Source: Thermoplasmata archaeon
GTDB lineage: Archaea > Thermoplasmatota > Thermoplasmata > Lutacidiplasmatales > UBA184
Direction: 5' to 3'
Assembly: GCA_030041075.1 (NCBI GenBank)
Contig: JASHOP010000059.1
Span: 1 to 32,859 of the forward strand
DNA: 32,859 nt
The notes beneath the pieces were generated by a model. That model did no database searches. It was given only the letters and a program-made list of their open reading frames with translations, and was not told the origin of the DNA. Below are positions 8,261-17,226 of the stretch, piece by piece. Position 1 is the first letter of the stretch. Each line of letters begins with the position of its first letter. Both the position numbers and the translations under genes were made by a program.

Positions 8261-9388
8261 ATGCGGCGGGTTAGACTAATCGGGATTGTCGTCGTGCTTG
8301 CTCTCGCGGTCACGGCGTTCGTTCTGTCGTCAATCGGAGTGATCAGCGCGCAGTCGGTGTTTCCGTACGCGAATCCCAACCCGGTTCTCGTAGATCATTC
8401 GACCACGATCTACTCGGGCTACAACCCTACCGGGGTGGGGTACGGACAGGGCTTCGGGTACGGTAACGGATACGGCTACACCACCTACGCTTGGACTTTC
8501 ACCATCCCGGGTTGCAGCAACCCCGGCAGCGTTTCCCAGTTCGTCTGTACTCCCAACACGGTGGGCCAGTACACGGTTCAAGTTTCCGTGACCGACAGCG
8601 CCGGCACGATCTCGAATCAGTTCACGCTCCAGGTCAATCCGGTGACGGTGACGTTCACCGAGACGGGCCTGCCTGTTCACAGCCACGCGAAGTGGTCAGC
8701 GAGCTTCCAGAACGACACCCAGACCGTGCTGCAGGGGGATTCCATCGTCTTCCCCGTCGCGAACGGTCAGACGGACTATGCCTTCCTGGTCACCGGCCCC
8801 GCGGGCTGGCAGGGGACGACCAATGTGGGCAACGGCGAGGGCTCGGTCGGCCTGCCCAGCCAGAGCTCGGTGGTCGTGACGTTTGCGCGTGGCCCGACCT
8901 ATACCCTCGCTTTCCACGAGATTGGAGCCAAAGCGGGCTCTACTTGGTGCGTTAGCGTCTCGGGTGGTTCGTTCTGCACCGACAAGGCCAGGGAACCCCT
9001 GAAGGACTTGACACCGAACTCGTACTCGTACTCGGTCCGCACGCTCGGGAGCGCGACCACGTTGATCGAGGTCGGGACCGCGTGGACGGTCGCCTCGAGC
9101 GGAGTCGCGACGCTAGCTCCGTCGACCGCGGTCCAGATCCGGTTCGCTTACCCGGTGACGTTCACGGAGCATGGGCTCACGGGGGCGTACAGTTGGTTCG
9201 TACGATCGCAGGGGATTGAGGTCACGTCGTCCACGGACCAGATCGTACTGTACCTCACGAACGGAACCCGCGCATACGCGATCGTCCACGAGGCAGGGTT
9301 CAAGCTGACGGCCCCGGTCGTGCCGCATCACGTGATCGTGGCGGGAGCGCCTATCTCCGTCACGGTGACGTACACCCCGAGGCCCTGA
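8261..9388 (+). CDS. Secreted surface protein with PKD-like domain and ETGLP-type modules
   Basis: The 375-residue product starts with a signal peptide or membrane anchor (MRRVRLIGIVVVLALAVTAFV). A PKD-like beta-sandwich domain follows, ending YTVQVSVTDSAGTISNQFTL, and it contains an unusual Gly/Tyr-rich insert (GVGYGQGFGYGNGYGY). Then come three modules opening VTFTETGLPVHSHAKW, LAFHEIGAKAGSTW and VTFTEHGLTGAYSW, of the ETGLP type common in Thermoplasmata surface proteins. No C-terminal anchor is visible. The last two modules closely match the C-terminus of the convergent gene at 9870-12431. A GTG lies 6 bp upstream (8255); ATG 8261 begins on the basic residues of the signal. Probable role: cell-surface or S-layer-associated adhesion; exact function unknown. 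Confidence 0.75.
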   Translation: MRRVRLIGIVVVLALAVTAFVLSSIGVISAQSVFPYANPNPVLVDHSTTIYSGYNPTGVGYGQGFGYGNGYGYTTYAWTFTIPGCSNPGSVSQFVCTPNTVGQYTVQVSVTDSAGTISNQFTLQVNPVTVTFTETGLPVHSHAKWSASFQNDTQTVLQGDSIVFPVANGQTDYAFLVTGPAGWQGTTNVGNGEGSVGLPSQSSVVVTFARGPTYTLAFHEIGAKAGSTWCVSVSGGSFCTDKAREPLKDLTPNSYSYSVRTLGSATTLIEVGTAWTVASSGVATLAPSTAVQIRFAYPVTFTEHGLTGAYSWFVRSQGIEVTSSTDQIVLYLTNGTRAYAIVHEAGFKLTAPVVPHHVIVAGAPISVTVTYTPRP

Positions 9389-9869
9389 GATCGGAGTACG
9401 CTTGGGCTCGGGAGTCGACGGCGGCTCCCGGGTGCCAACCCGCGTGAGCGGGGGCGACCGACGAACCCTTTCCCTCTTCCCTTTTCATGCGCGGGATAGC
9501 GCGCTCCGCTCACTCTAGCCAGCGCGTACCGCCGATTGTCGCGGCTTGCGGCTCTCATCCCAGCTCAGCAGTCCCAGCGAAGTCGGAACCCGGGCACCGG
9601 CCGTGCGTCCGACCCGATCGCGGGGGGCGGGATCCGGCACGGTACGGCCAGAGTTCACCGCGAGCTCGAGGGACGAGCGTCCCCGGGATGGTCTCTTGTG
9701 GCGACTCTCCGCCCCACGGCGCCTGCGGGTCGGGGGCGCAGAATCTCGCCGATCCCGAATTTGTTGATCATCCGACCGGGCGAGGATCCCGGGATGCGTG
9801 GGTCCCCAGGTGAGCCCTGCACCGACGAAGGATCTCGTCGGAGCGCTTGATCCGGCGGTCGTCTAGGAC
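9389..9869. other. 481-bp convergent intergenic region with no convincing gene
   Basis: Three plus-strand ORFs overlap here in different frames (9487, 9536, 9546). None has recognisable motifs, membrane segments or a promoter, so they are probably chance frames. The left part holds two hairpins and a pyrimidine tract, listed separately. Nothing else is recognised. Confidence 0.5.
9407..9486 (+). terminator. Two tandem hairpins followed by a pyrimidine-rich tract
   Basis: Hairpin one pairs CGGGAG (9409-9414) with CTCCCG (9425-9430). Hairpin two pairs CCCGC (9439-9443) with GCGGG (9448-9452) around a GTGA loop of the GNRA type. About 15 bases later a C/T-only tract ends in four Ts (CCCTTTCCCTCTTCCCTTTT). 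The position, just after the stop of the secreted-protein gene, fits transcription termination or a protective mRNA 3' end. A small structured RNA is an alternative. Confidence 0.45.
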
Positions 9870-12431
9870 CTAGTGAAGGCGAGAAACGGCGATATCGGCG
9901 ACCGAGGCACGAGCCTCCACGTCCGGGTCCAGCCCCGCGGCCGCCCCGGAGACGCCCCGGGGCTTGAACGTCACCGAAACGCTCGCGGGCCGCCCGTCCA
10001 CCACCAGGCGGCCCGAGGCCGGGGACCGGAGGTACCCGGGTTCAGCATGGACCGAGAACCCCTGGGTCCCGTTCGTGAGGTCGAGCACGACCGTCGTCGA
10101 GTTCGCCGCGGAGGTGCCGGTCTCGCCCTCGGCGCTCACGCTCCAGGTGAACGGTGCGACGAGCCCCGTTTCCTGGAACGTCACGGGATAGGCGAATCGC
10201 ACCTGCACCGTCGTGCTCCGGGAGACGAGAGAGGCCCCTAGAGCCTCCGCCGACCACGCGGGTCCCTCCTTCACGAGGGTCGTCGCGCCGGGGATCGCGC
10301 CGACGGCATACGAATAGCTCCCCGGCGTCAGGTTCTTGAAGACGACCGTCGATTTCGTCGAGCAGAGCGGGGACCCGACCGCCACGCACCACTTCGAGCC
10401 GGCGGCCAGGCCGACCTCGTGGAACGTGAGGGAGTACGTCGGTCCCCGCACGAACGTCACCGCCTCGCTCAGGGCGCTCCCGTTCGTCGTGAGGTTCCCC
10501 TCGGGGGGGGCGGGCGTCGCCACCTCGAATCCCGCGGGCCCGACGATCAGGTACGGGTAGGTGCCGTTCAGCACCGCGAAGCTCACCGAGGTCACGGTCG
10601 AGGTCCGCGCGGTCCCGGGCGTCGCCTCGGGGTAGCCGTCGAGCGTCACCGACCACCGCTTCCCCTTGATCGGGAGCCCCGTCTCCGTGAAGCTCACGGG
10701 GGTGAACGTCACCGGGACCGATACCGGGGCTCCGTTCACGGTCACGGAGCCGGAGTCGACCATCGGCGGGGCGCCCGACGGGTCCGCGACGGAGTAGCCG
10801 TACGTCCCGTTCGGCTCCTCGAACGTGAGCCCGGACCCGGTCGAGCTCTGGGGGGTCCCGTTGAGGGTGGCGGTCCACTTCGTGTCGGTCGGAAGGCCGG
10901 GGACCGTGAACGAGACCGGGTAGGTGACCCGCTCGAACGCGAGGGTCACCTCGGTCACCGACGCCCCGGTCACCGTGAACGTTCCCTGGTACGGGATCGT
11001 CGTCTGGTGCCACCCCGGTACGTCGCCGATCGAGTAGCCGTAGCTCCCGTTCGGCACGGTGAACGCGATCGCGGTCCCGGTCGTCGACCTTCTCGCCCCG
11101 CCGAGGGTGACGGACCAGGAGGTCGCCTTCGGAAGCCCCGTCTCCGCGATCCGGATCGAGTTCTCGGGGACGATCACGCTCACGTTGTTGGAGTTGTAGT
11201 TCGTGACGTAGATGTCGCCGTCCTGGCTGTCGAAGAGGGCGTCGACCGGGTCGAGGCCGACGTTCAGCGATCCCAGGTAATCGATACCTCCGATCACGCT
11301 CACGTTCTCGGAGCCCGACTCCGGGACGTAGACGGTGCCGGTCGCGGTCGAGTAGCCCGGGACGAACGGGGTCGACGCGAGGGCCACGGTGCCGACGACC
11401 GTCGTGCCGTCGATCACGGTCACGTTGTCGGACCCGAACGCCGAGTCGACGGCGTACACGTAGCCGTTCTCGCCGTCGTACAGGGCCGAGTCGATGAACG
11501 TCGTGTTGAACCCGCTCGACTCGCCGGCGGCCCCGACCGTCAGCGTCGCCAGGACGGTGAGGCCGTCGATGACGCTGACGGTGCCCGAGTAGCGGTTCAT
11601 GACGTAGACGTAGCCGTTCCCGCCGTCGTAGGCTGCGGAGTACGGCTCGACGCCGACGTCGACGGTCCCCACGACCGTAGTGCCGCCGATCACCGTGACG
11701 GTGCCGGCGTCCCAGTTCGTGACGTAGACCCACCCGTTCCCGCTGTCGTAGGTCGAGGCGAACGGGTACGCGCCGACGTTCACCGACTGGACGACGGTGG
11801 TTCCGCTGAGGACGCTCACGTTGTCGGACGGGCCGTTGGTCACGTAGACGTAGCCATCGGCGCTATCGTAGGTCGCGGAGAGCGGCAGGGCTCCCACCCC
11901 GACGGAGCCGACGAGCGATGTCCCGTCGATCACGCTCACGTTCCGGGTGTCGAAGTCGGTCACGTAGACGTAGCCGTTCGCGCCGTCGTACGCCCCGTTG
12001 AACGGGGCGGGTCCCACGTCCACCGTTCCGACCAGGGCCGTACCGGAGAGCACGGAGACCCGGTCCCCGTCCCAGTCGAGAACGTAGACGTATCCGGTCG
12101 CGGGATCATAGACCTCCAGCCCGGGGCTGTTGCTCACGTTGACGTGGGGCGGCTCCGTCGCGCCGATGGGGTCGAGGTCGACGGGCTCGACCACGTCCGG
12201 TGCGGAACCGGCGCCGGCGTTCGGGACCGACGGAGCCGGTGGTACGGGAGCCGCGTCCGGCGATCGATCCGAGGGAGTCGACGCGGCAAGGGCGCGGACG
12301 GAGCCCCCGGGAGTAGCGGCGAAAGCGACGCCGGGGGACTCGGTCGCCGCGCCGGCGGCCATCCCAAGGAGGAGCAGGGTGACGGAGACCGCCCCTAGTG
12401 GGCCTAGCCAGAACCTCGCGCAGGCGGCCAC
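9870..12431 (-). CDS. Secreted YVTN beta-propeller protein with five ETGLP-type modules
   Basis: The 853-residue protein has an N-terminal signal (GPLGAVSVTLLLLGMAAGAA) and a low-complexity linker. Eight propeller blades follow, each built on the pattern YDxxNGYVYVTN...NVSVIDGTxVVGTVxVG. Five beta-sandwich modules come next, opening AETGLPKATSW, FTVPGLPTDTKW, FTETGLPIKGKRW, FHEVGLAAGSKW and FQETGLVAPFTW. No C-terminal membrane anchor is visible. YVTN propellers in archaeal envelope proteins are usually surface-layer or adhesion modules, so this is probably an exported surface protein. The track starts at GTG 12452, but an AATAT box centred near 12458 predicts transcription starting at about 12431, where an in-frame GTG occurs. 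A 563-residue minus-strand ORF and a 659-residue plus-strand ORF here are shadows. Confidence 0.8.
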   Translation of the reverse strand: MAACARFWLGPLGAVSVTLLLLGMAAGAATESPGVAFAATPGGSVRALAASTPSDRSPDAAPVPPAPSVPNAGAGSAPDVVEPVDLDPIGATEPPHVNVSNSPGLEVYDPATGYVYVLDWDGDRVSVLSGTALVGTVDVGPAPFNGAYDGANGYVYVTDFDTRNVSVIDGTSLVGSVGVGALPLSATYDSADGYVYVTNGPSDNVSVLSGTTVVQSVNVGAYPFASTYDSGNGWVYVTNWDAGTVTVIGGTTVVGTVDVGVEPYSAAYDGGNGYVYVMNRYSGTVSVIDGLTVLATLTVGAAGESSGFNTTFIDSALYDGENGYVYAVDSAFGSDNVTVIDGTTVVGTVALASTPFVPGYSTATGTVYVPESGSENVSVIGGIDYLGSLNVGLDPVDALFDSQDGDIYVTNYNSNNVSVIVPENSIRIAETGLPKATSWSVTLGGARRSTTGTAIAFTVPNGSYGYSIGDVPGWHQTTIPYQGTFTVTGASVTEVTLAFERVTYPVSFTVPGLPTDTKWTATLNGTPQSSTGSGLTFEEPNGTYGYSVADPSGAPPMVDSGSVTVNGAPVSVPVTFTPVSFTETGLPIKGKRWSVTLDGYPEATPGTARTSTVTSVSFAVLNGTYPYLIVGPAGFEVATPAPPEGNLTTNGSALSEAVTFVRGPTYSLTFHEVGLAAGSKWCVAVGSPLCSTKSTVVFKNLTPGSYSYAVGAIPGATTLVKEGPAWSAEALGASLVSRSTTVQVRFAYPVTFQETGLVAPFTWSVSAEGETGTSAANSTTVVLDLTNGTQGFSVHAEPGYLRSPASGRLVVDGRPASVSVTFKPRGVSGAAAGLDPDVEARASVADIAVSRLH

Positions 12432-12453
12432 AGCGTAGAGAGCGCGGCCCACG

Positions 12454-12463
12454 TCATATTCTT
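12454..12463 (-). promoter_or_regulatory. TATA-like box of the YVTN-propeller gene
   Basis: On the minus strand this reads AAGAATATGA. Its centre is 27 bp from the GTG at 12431, the spacing of an archaeal leaderless promoter, and it supports that start over GTG 12452. Confidence 0.45.
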
Positions 12464-12768
12464 GTCGTCTCCGGTCGAGGCTTCACCGGGGGAAGTCGGG
12501 CCGGCAAGCTGCCGAAAGACGAGCTGGCGAAGGTCGCGGCGTGTCGCCGCGTCGCGCGCGAGGAAGGGGCGCCGCCTCGGCCGAGTCCCATCGGTGCATC
12601 CATCGCCATGCTCGGAACCTCCATCCGTCCCGCGGGGGAATCGGCCCCGGTTCGAGGCCGGTGCCGGGCTTACGAGCCCGAGCGCACTCCGACGTGGTCG
12701 ATGCCGTGTCCCGAGACGCGGTGCTGTCCCACGGACCCGTCAGGGACCCGAAGCCCGGGCCATCACGG

Positions 12769-12777
12769 TTTATCTAC
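12769..12777 (+). promoter_or_regulatory. TATA-like box of the giant stalk-protein gene
   Basis: TTTATCTAC lies about 35 bp before ATG 12808, predicting a leader of roughly 10 nt. It excludes the 267 bp added by the ORF-track start. Confidence 0.5.
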
Positions 12778-12807
12778 CCGTGGCTCGTTGGCGCGGCGGA
12801 GCCTTCC

Positions 12808-15800
12808 ATGAGGACGAGTCCATCGAGCCGAGCCCCCGCGGTCGTTAGCGTTCTGATCGTTGGCCTGTTCGTCGCTTCGGCTCTGACCGCGATCGGGGCG
12901 GACCGCGGGGCGCCCGTTTCCGCCGGCCCGGCCCGCTCCTCCGGGACCTCCGGGGTCGCCCCCCTCGTGACCTCCCCGTACAACCTCACTCTCGATCCGG
13001 TCATCTTCTCCACCTACTACGCCTCCAACGGGACCGGGATCGCCTCGACGGTCGTGGTGACGAACGGGGCCACGTTCGGCTCCGGGTTCACCGTCGACTT
13101 CTGCGTCAGCACGTCGGAGACGTTCAACGGCCCACCCTCGCAGGAGGTCGGCAGCATCGTCCTGAACGCCGGCCAGACGGCCCTCGCGAACACGCTGGTG
13201 ACGTTCTCGGACTCGCAGAGCACGATCCTGGACGGAGCCGGCACCTACTACATCGCGGCCACCGACTCCGTGGGCGGCTGCGGCGGCGGAGCGTCCTCGT
13301 ACTCCAACGCCACGAAGATCACCACGACGACGGTCGCCCCGACGCTCGCGTTCGCCTCGCCGGACACGGTCGGGGCGACCGACGCGGTCTCGGGAGCGCA
13401 CTGGGACGCCAACGCGACCCTCACACTCCACCTCAACAACCTGACCGGTCGCACGCTGGCGACCCTGGAGACCAACGCGGAGGGCAACCTCACCGCCGGC
13501 TCCTCGTTCGTCGTCCCCACCCTGCCGTACACCCCTTCGGGATACACCCTCGTCGCGCAGGAGACGGCGCCGACCGGCGGTCTGTACGGAATCAGCGTCG
13601 CTCGGGCGTTCCAGATCGAGTCGAACGTCTCCGCGACGCCGTTCTTCTTCAGCGGCAAGGCCGGGATGACGCTCGACCTCACCGGGACCGGGTTCGCCGC
13701 CGGGGCTACGATCGCCAAGAACTCAATCACGGTCGCCGGAGTGGCCACATCCCATGCCGCTGTGACGACCGCGAGTTCGGGCGGCTTCAACGTCACCGTG
13801 ACGATGGATACGTCGATTCCACTGAGTCCCGGAGGCTACGAGTCGATCGGAATCACCACGTCCCCGGGCTCGTCCCGGACCACGTTCCCCGACCGGATCT
13901 TCGTGTCGAGCCCCAGTCCGGGTTCCCTCCAGTTTACGTTGAACACCTCCTCCGTCGTGTACGGGAGCTCGATCCTCGCCCGGGCGTGGAACTTCCCCGC
14001 CGGCGCCTCCCTGACCTTCTTCGCCGGCTCGACCGTTCTCGGCACGGTCGTGGCCAGCTCGCTCGGCTTCGCGCAGCTCGTCACCACCTTCCCGGCCATG
14101 CCGGCCGGGACGTACGACGCGTACGCGGCCGACGCGGCGGCGGATCTCGTCTCGCCGACCGTCTCCGTCACGGTCAATCCCCGGTACTCGGCCCGGGACC
14201 CGACCGGGTTCTCGCTCCCCACGACCGCCCCGACCGAGTACGTGCCGAGCAACGGCACGATCGGGGTCCAGGCCTACGGCCTCTCGCCCGCGACCGGTAT
14301 GACGTTCACCGACACCGTCTGGACCGGCGTCGTCGCCGGCAACTCGATCGGCCTCGCGTCGTCCCAGGGGTACGCGGCCATCGCGATATCGGTCGGATCG
14401 CTCAACGCCTCCACCGGCGTCTTCACCCCCGCCCCGAACGGGACGCTCGCCTTCGCCTACCTGCCCGACTACGCGCGGATCCCCTCGCTCGCGACCGGGA
14501 CGCTCGAAGAGATCGGCAACGCGAGCGTCGCCTTCGGTTCGTACGCTACGGTCACGGCCCCCGACCTGTCGAGCATCGCGGAGTACGCCGCCTTCCACAC
14601 CGGGACCGACGTGACGATCACGATCAGCAACCTGATCCCCCAGTCAGCCCGCCTCTACCCGGGATCGACGGCCGACTACAATGTTCTCCTGGGCGCGACG
14701 GTCCTCTCGGGGCTCACCGGTTCGACCTGTCCGGCCCTCACTCCCACGGTCTGCTACGGAGCCGGCACGCCCGCCGCGACCCTGACCCTCAAGTTCGCCG
14801 TGCCGATTCCGGCGGGCCTCCTCCCGCTGACGATCCGGTACAACGGCTCGACCGCGGCGCTCGCCTCGGTCTCCGTGCTCGTCTCGCTGCCGGGGGCGGC
14901 CCCGGGCGACGGAACGCTCGAGGCCGTCGTGGACCCGGTCTCCCACAACACGGAGATCGTCGGCTTCGACCTCTTCCCCTCCACCCTGAACTACACGCTG
15001 TACGTCTCGAACCTGTCGACGTCGGCGGGCGTGGACTCCACGATCGCGCCCGCGGTGGGTCCCTCCGGCGCGCTCGGTCCGATCGACATCTCGAGCCCGG
15101 TCGCCTACACGAGCGAACCGGCGGGAACCTACGCGGTGTATCTCCTCTACAGCAACGCGACGACCTCGGCGTCCGTCAGCACGACCTACACCGTGGCGCT
15201 CGGCGCGCTCGACGTGTCGCCCGGCAGCGGGCCGGTCGGGGACTCGGTCGTCGTTTCCACGACCGGACTCGATCCCGGGTCGTACTACGACGTCTACCTC
15301 GGCTCCGCGCTGTGGATCGCGGGCCAGTCGTCGTCGAACGGGTCGTTCGCGGCGACCGGATCGGTGCCGCGCGTGGCCGAGGGGACCTACACGATCTCGC
15401 TCGACCCGGCCGGATCGACCTCGCCGGTCGAGAGCGCGCCGTTCTCGGTGACGGGCACCGTGTCGCTCGTCACCGCCGGCACCGACCAGCTCTACGCGTT
15501 CCCGGGCGAGCTCGTCGACTTCGCATGGGACGTGGCCGGCGTGGCTCCCCCCTCCCAGTACCCGTTCACCGTGACCGTTCTCCTGAACGGATCGGCGTAC
15601 GAGACCGAGGCCGGGATCCTCAACGGAACGACCATCGAGGGCAGCTTCACGATGCCGAACGCGTGTCCGGGCTCGGAGACGTCGTGCGGAGGGGGTAGCT
15701 ACTGGTGGGTCACGCTGGATTGGAGCCAGGTCTACGTCGTCGGCGGCATGGTGATGACGTCCGGCTACAACGACACGGACCCCGCCTACCTGGAATTGGT

Positions 15801-17226
15801 CAGCGGCAACGGCGCGCTCGTCCTGAGCGTCACGCCGACCGACATCGCGGAGATCGCCACGCTCACGGGGCAGGACGTGAACGTCACGCTCGAGGCCCTG
15901 GACGCCAAGATCTCGGGCGTCTGGGCCAGCGGGAACACGACCTACGCGCAGCTCGCCACCGACTTCGGCGACATGAACGTCTCGCTGGCGACGCTGAGCG
16001 CGAAGATCTCGGGCGTCTGGGCGAGCGGGAACACGACGTTCGTCCAGCTGAAGACCGACTTCGGGGACGTGAACGTCACCCTCGCCGACCTCAGCGGGAA
16101 GATCTCGAGCGTGTGGGCGAGCGGGAACACGACGTTCGTCCAGTTGAAGACCGACTTCGGGGACGTGAACGTCACCCTCGCGGCCCTGAGCGCGAAGGTC
16201 TCGGGCGTCTGGGCGAGCGGGAACACGACGTTCGTCCAATTGAAGACCGACTTCGGCGACCTGAACGTCACGCTGGCCTCCCTCAGCGCCAAGGTCTCGG
16301 ATGTCTGGGCGAGCGGGAACACCACCTACGCCCAGCTGAAGACGGACGTCGGGGACCTCAACGTCACGCTGGCGTCGCTCGGCGCCAAGATCTCGGGCGT
16401 CTGGACGAGCGGGAACACCACCCTCGTCGAGCTGAAGTCGGACATCGGGGATCTCAACGCGACGCTCGCGTCCCTGGGCGCGAAGATCGCCGACGTCTGG
16501 GCGAGCGGGAACACCACCGACGCCGAGCTGAAGACCGACTTCGGGGATGTGAACGTCACCCTCGCCGACCTGGGCGCGTCGGTGACCACCGTGGTCGACG
16601 GCAACGCCAAGATCGAGACGTCGCTCGGGAACGTCACCGCGTCGCTCAAGGCGATCAACGCCACGGTCAACTCGATCGAGTCGACCTCGTTGACGCTCAG
16701 CACGACCCTGGGCGAGGTCCACACGACCCTCAACGCCGTGAACGCGAACCTGAGCGCCGTGAGGAACGACGTGCTCGAGCTGACCACCGCCGTCGGGGAC
16801 CTGAACCTCAGCGTAGCGTCGCTGAACGCGACCCTCACCCTCGTCAACGGCACCGTGTTCACGATCTCGACCAACCTGGGCCGGGTCGAGGCGTCGCTGA
16901 CGAGCGTGGCGACGACGGTCACGGCGATCAACTCGAGCACGAACTCGCTGCTCGGGTCGACGGTGATCGTGAAGACCGACCTGGGCGACCTCCTCGGCAC
17001 GGTCGACCTCGTCAACGGCAACGTGACGACCGTCGAGACGGGGATCGGCCAGCTCCTGATGTCGACCGCCGCCATCCAGGCGGCGCAGGGATCGCAGCCG
17101 ACGACCGGCGACCTCAACGGCGTGGCCGACCTCGTCTACGTGTCGATCGCGCTGATCGCCGTGACGCTGGCGCTCGCCCTCCTCCTGTTCCTCGGGTGGA
17201 CCCGACGCCGCGGGGGAACGCTGTAG
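12808..17226 (+). CDS. Giant membrane-anchored surface protein with 32-residue repeats and coiled-coil stalk
   Basis: The 1472-residue protein has a signal peptide (VVSVLIVGLFVASALTAIG). About 1000 residues of Ser/Thr/Gly-rich beta-sandwich-like sequence follow, with many N-glycosylation sequons. Seven exact-length 32-residue repeats span residues 1034-1257. About 180 residues of heptad-like sequence (for example TLGEVHTTLNAVNANLSAV) come next. A C-terminal membrane helix (VSIALIAVTLALALLLFLGW) ends in the basic tail TRRRGGTL, so the protein is displayed outside and anchored by its C-terminus. No enzyme motif is seen; a stalked S-layer or adhesin role is inferred. The start follows the TATA box. 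The overlapping 570-, 926- and 792-residue ORFs in other frames are shadows favoured by high GC. Confidence 0.85.
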   Translation: MRTSPSSRAPAVVSVLIVGLFVASALTAIGADRGAPVSAGPARSSGTSGVAPLVTSPYNLTLDPVIFSTYYASNGTGIASTVVVTNGATFGSGFTVDFCVSTSETFNGPPSQEVGSIVLNAGQTALANTLVTFSDSQSTILDGAGTYYIAATDSVGGCGGGASSYSNATKITTTTVAPTLAFASPDTVGATDAVSGAHWDANATLTLHLNNLTGRTLATLETNAEGNLTAGSSFVVPTLPYTPSGYTLVAQETAPTGGLYGISVARAFQIESNVSATPFFFSGKAGMTLDLTGTGFAAGATIAKNSITVAGVATSHAAVTTASSGGFNVTVTMDTSIPLSPGGYESIGITTSPGSSRTTFPDRIFVSSPSPGSLQFTLNTSSVVYGSSILARAWNFPAGASLTFFAGSTVLGTVVASSLGFAQLVTTFPAMPAGTYDAYAADAAADLVSPTVSVTVNPRYSARDPTGFSLPTTAPTEYVPSNGTIGVQAYGLSPATGMTFTDTVWTGVVAGNSIGLASSQGYAAIAISVGSLNASTGVFTPAPNGTLAFAYLPDYARIPSLATGTLEEIGNASVAFGSYATVTAPDLSSIAEYAAFHTGTDVTITISNLIPQSARLYPGSTADYNVLLGATVLSGLTGSTCPALTPTVCYGAGTPAATLTLKFAVPIPAGLLPLTIRYNGSTAALASVSVLVSLPGAAPGDGTLEAVVDPVSHNTEIVGFDLFPSTLNYTLYVSNLSTSAGVDSTIAPAVGPSGALGPIDISSPVAYTSEPAGTYAVYLLYSNATTSASVSTTYTVALGALDVSPGSGPVGDSVVVSTTGLDPGSYYDVYLGSALWIAGQSSSNGSFAATGSVPRVAEGTYTISLDPAGSTSPVESAPFSVTGTVSLVTAGTDQLYAFPGELVDFAWDVAGVAPPSQYPFTVTVLLNGSAYETEAGILNGTTIEGSFTMPNACPGSETSCGGGSYWWVTLDWSQVYVVGGMVMTSGYNDTDPAYLELVSGNGALVLSVTPTDIAEIATLTGQDVNVTLEALDAKISGVWASGNTTYAQLATDFGDMNVSLATLSAKISGVWASGNTTFVQLKTDFGDVNVTLADLSGKISSVWASGNTTFVQLKTDFGDVNVTLAALSAKVSGVWASGNTTFVQLKTDFGDLNVTLASLSAKVSDVWASGNTTYAQLKTDVGDLNVTLASLGAKISGVWTSGNTTLVELKSDIGDLNATLASLGAKIADVWASGNTTDAELKTDFGDVNVTLADLGASVTTVVDGNAKIETSLGNVTASLKAINATVNSIESTSLTLSTTLGEVHTTLNAVNANLSAVRNDVLELTTAVGDLNLSVASLNATLTLVNGTVFTISTNLGRVEASLTSVATTVTAINSSTNSLLGSTVIVKTDLGDLLGTVDLVNGNVTTVETGIGQLLMSTAAIQAAQGSQPTTGDLNGVADLVYVSIALIAVTLALALLLFLGWTRRRGGTL
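15907..16578 (+). repeat. Seven tandem 96-bp repeats encoding a 32-residue glycosylatable unit
   Basis: The unit reads approximately K-I-S-G-V-W-A-S-G-N-T-T, then F-V-Q-L-K-T-D-F-G-D, then V-N-V-T-L-A-x-L-S-A. Unit starts fall every 96 bp (15907 for the first, 16483 for the seventh), with no insertions. A partial copy precedes the array. Most units carry two N-linked sequons (NTT, and NVT, NVS or NAT). The middle copies are nearly identical at DNA level, suggesting recent duplication or gene conversion. Confidence 0.9.

Larger units (their letters stand above)
12453..12807. other. 355-bp divergent promoter region between two large surface-protein genes
   Basis: It holds a minus-strand TATA-like box at its left end and a plus-strand box at 12769-12777. 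The frame open from 12541 has no signal or family motif before the ATG at 12808, so it is treated as non-coding. No other feature is recognised. Confidence 0.5.

Noticed and set aside
9487-9850. Three overlapping plus-strand ORFs after the hairpins
   Set aside because: Different frames, no promoter, SD site or motif, and Arg/Ser/Gly-rich content typical of random GC-rich frames.
10419-12398. 659-residue plus-strand ORF opposite the YVTN protein
   Set aside because: Composition and periodicity are the antisense echo of propeller repeats.
15907-16578. CRISPR-like array
   Set aside because: Repeats are contiguous 96-bp coding units without spacers and stay in frame within one protein.
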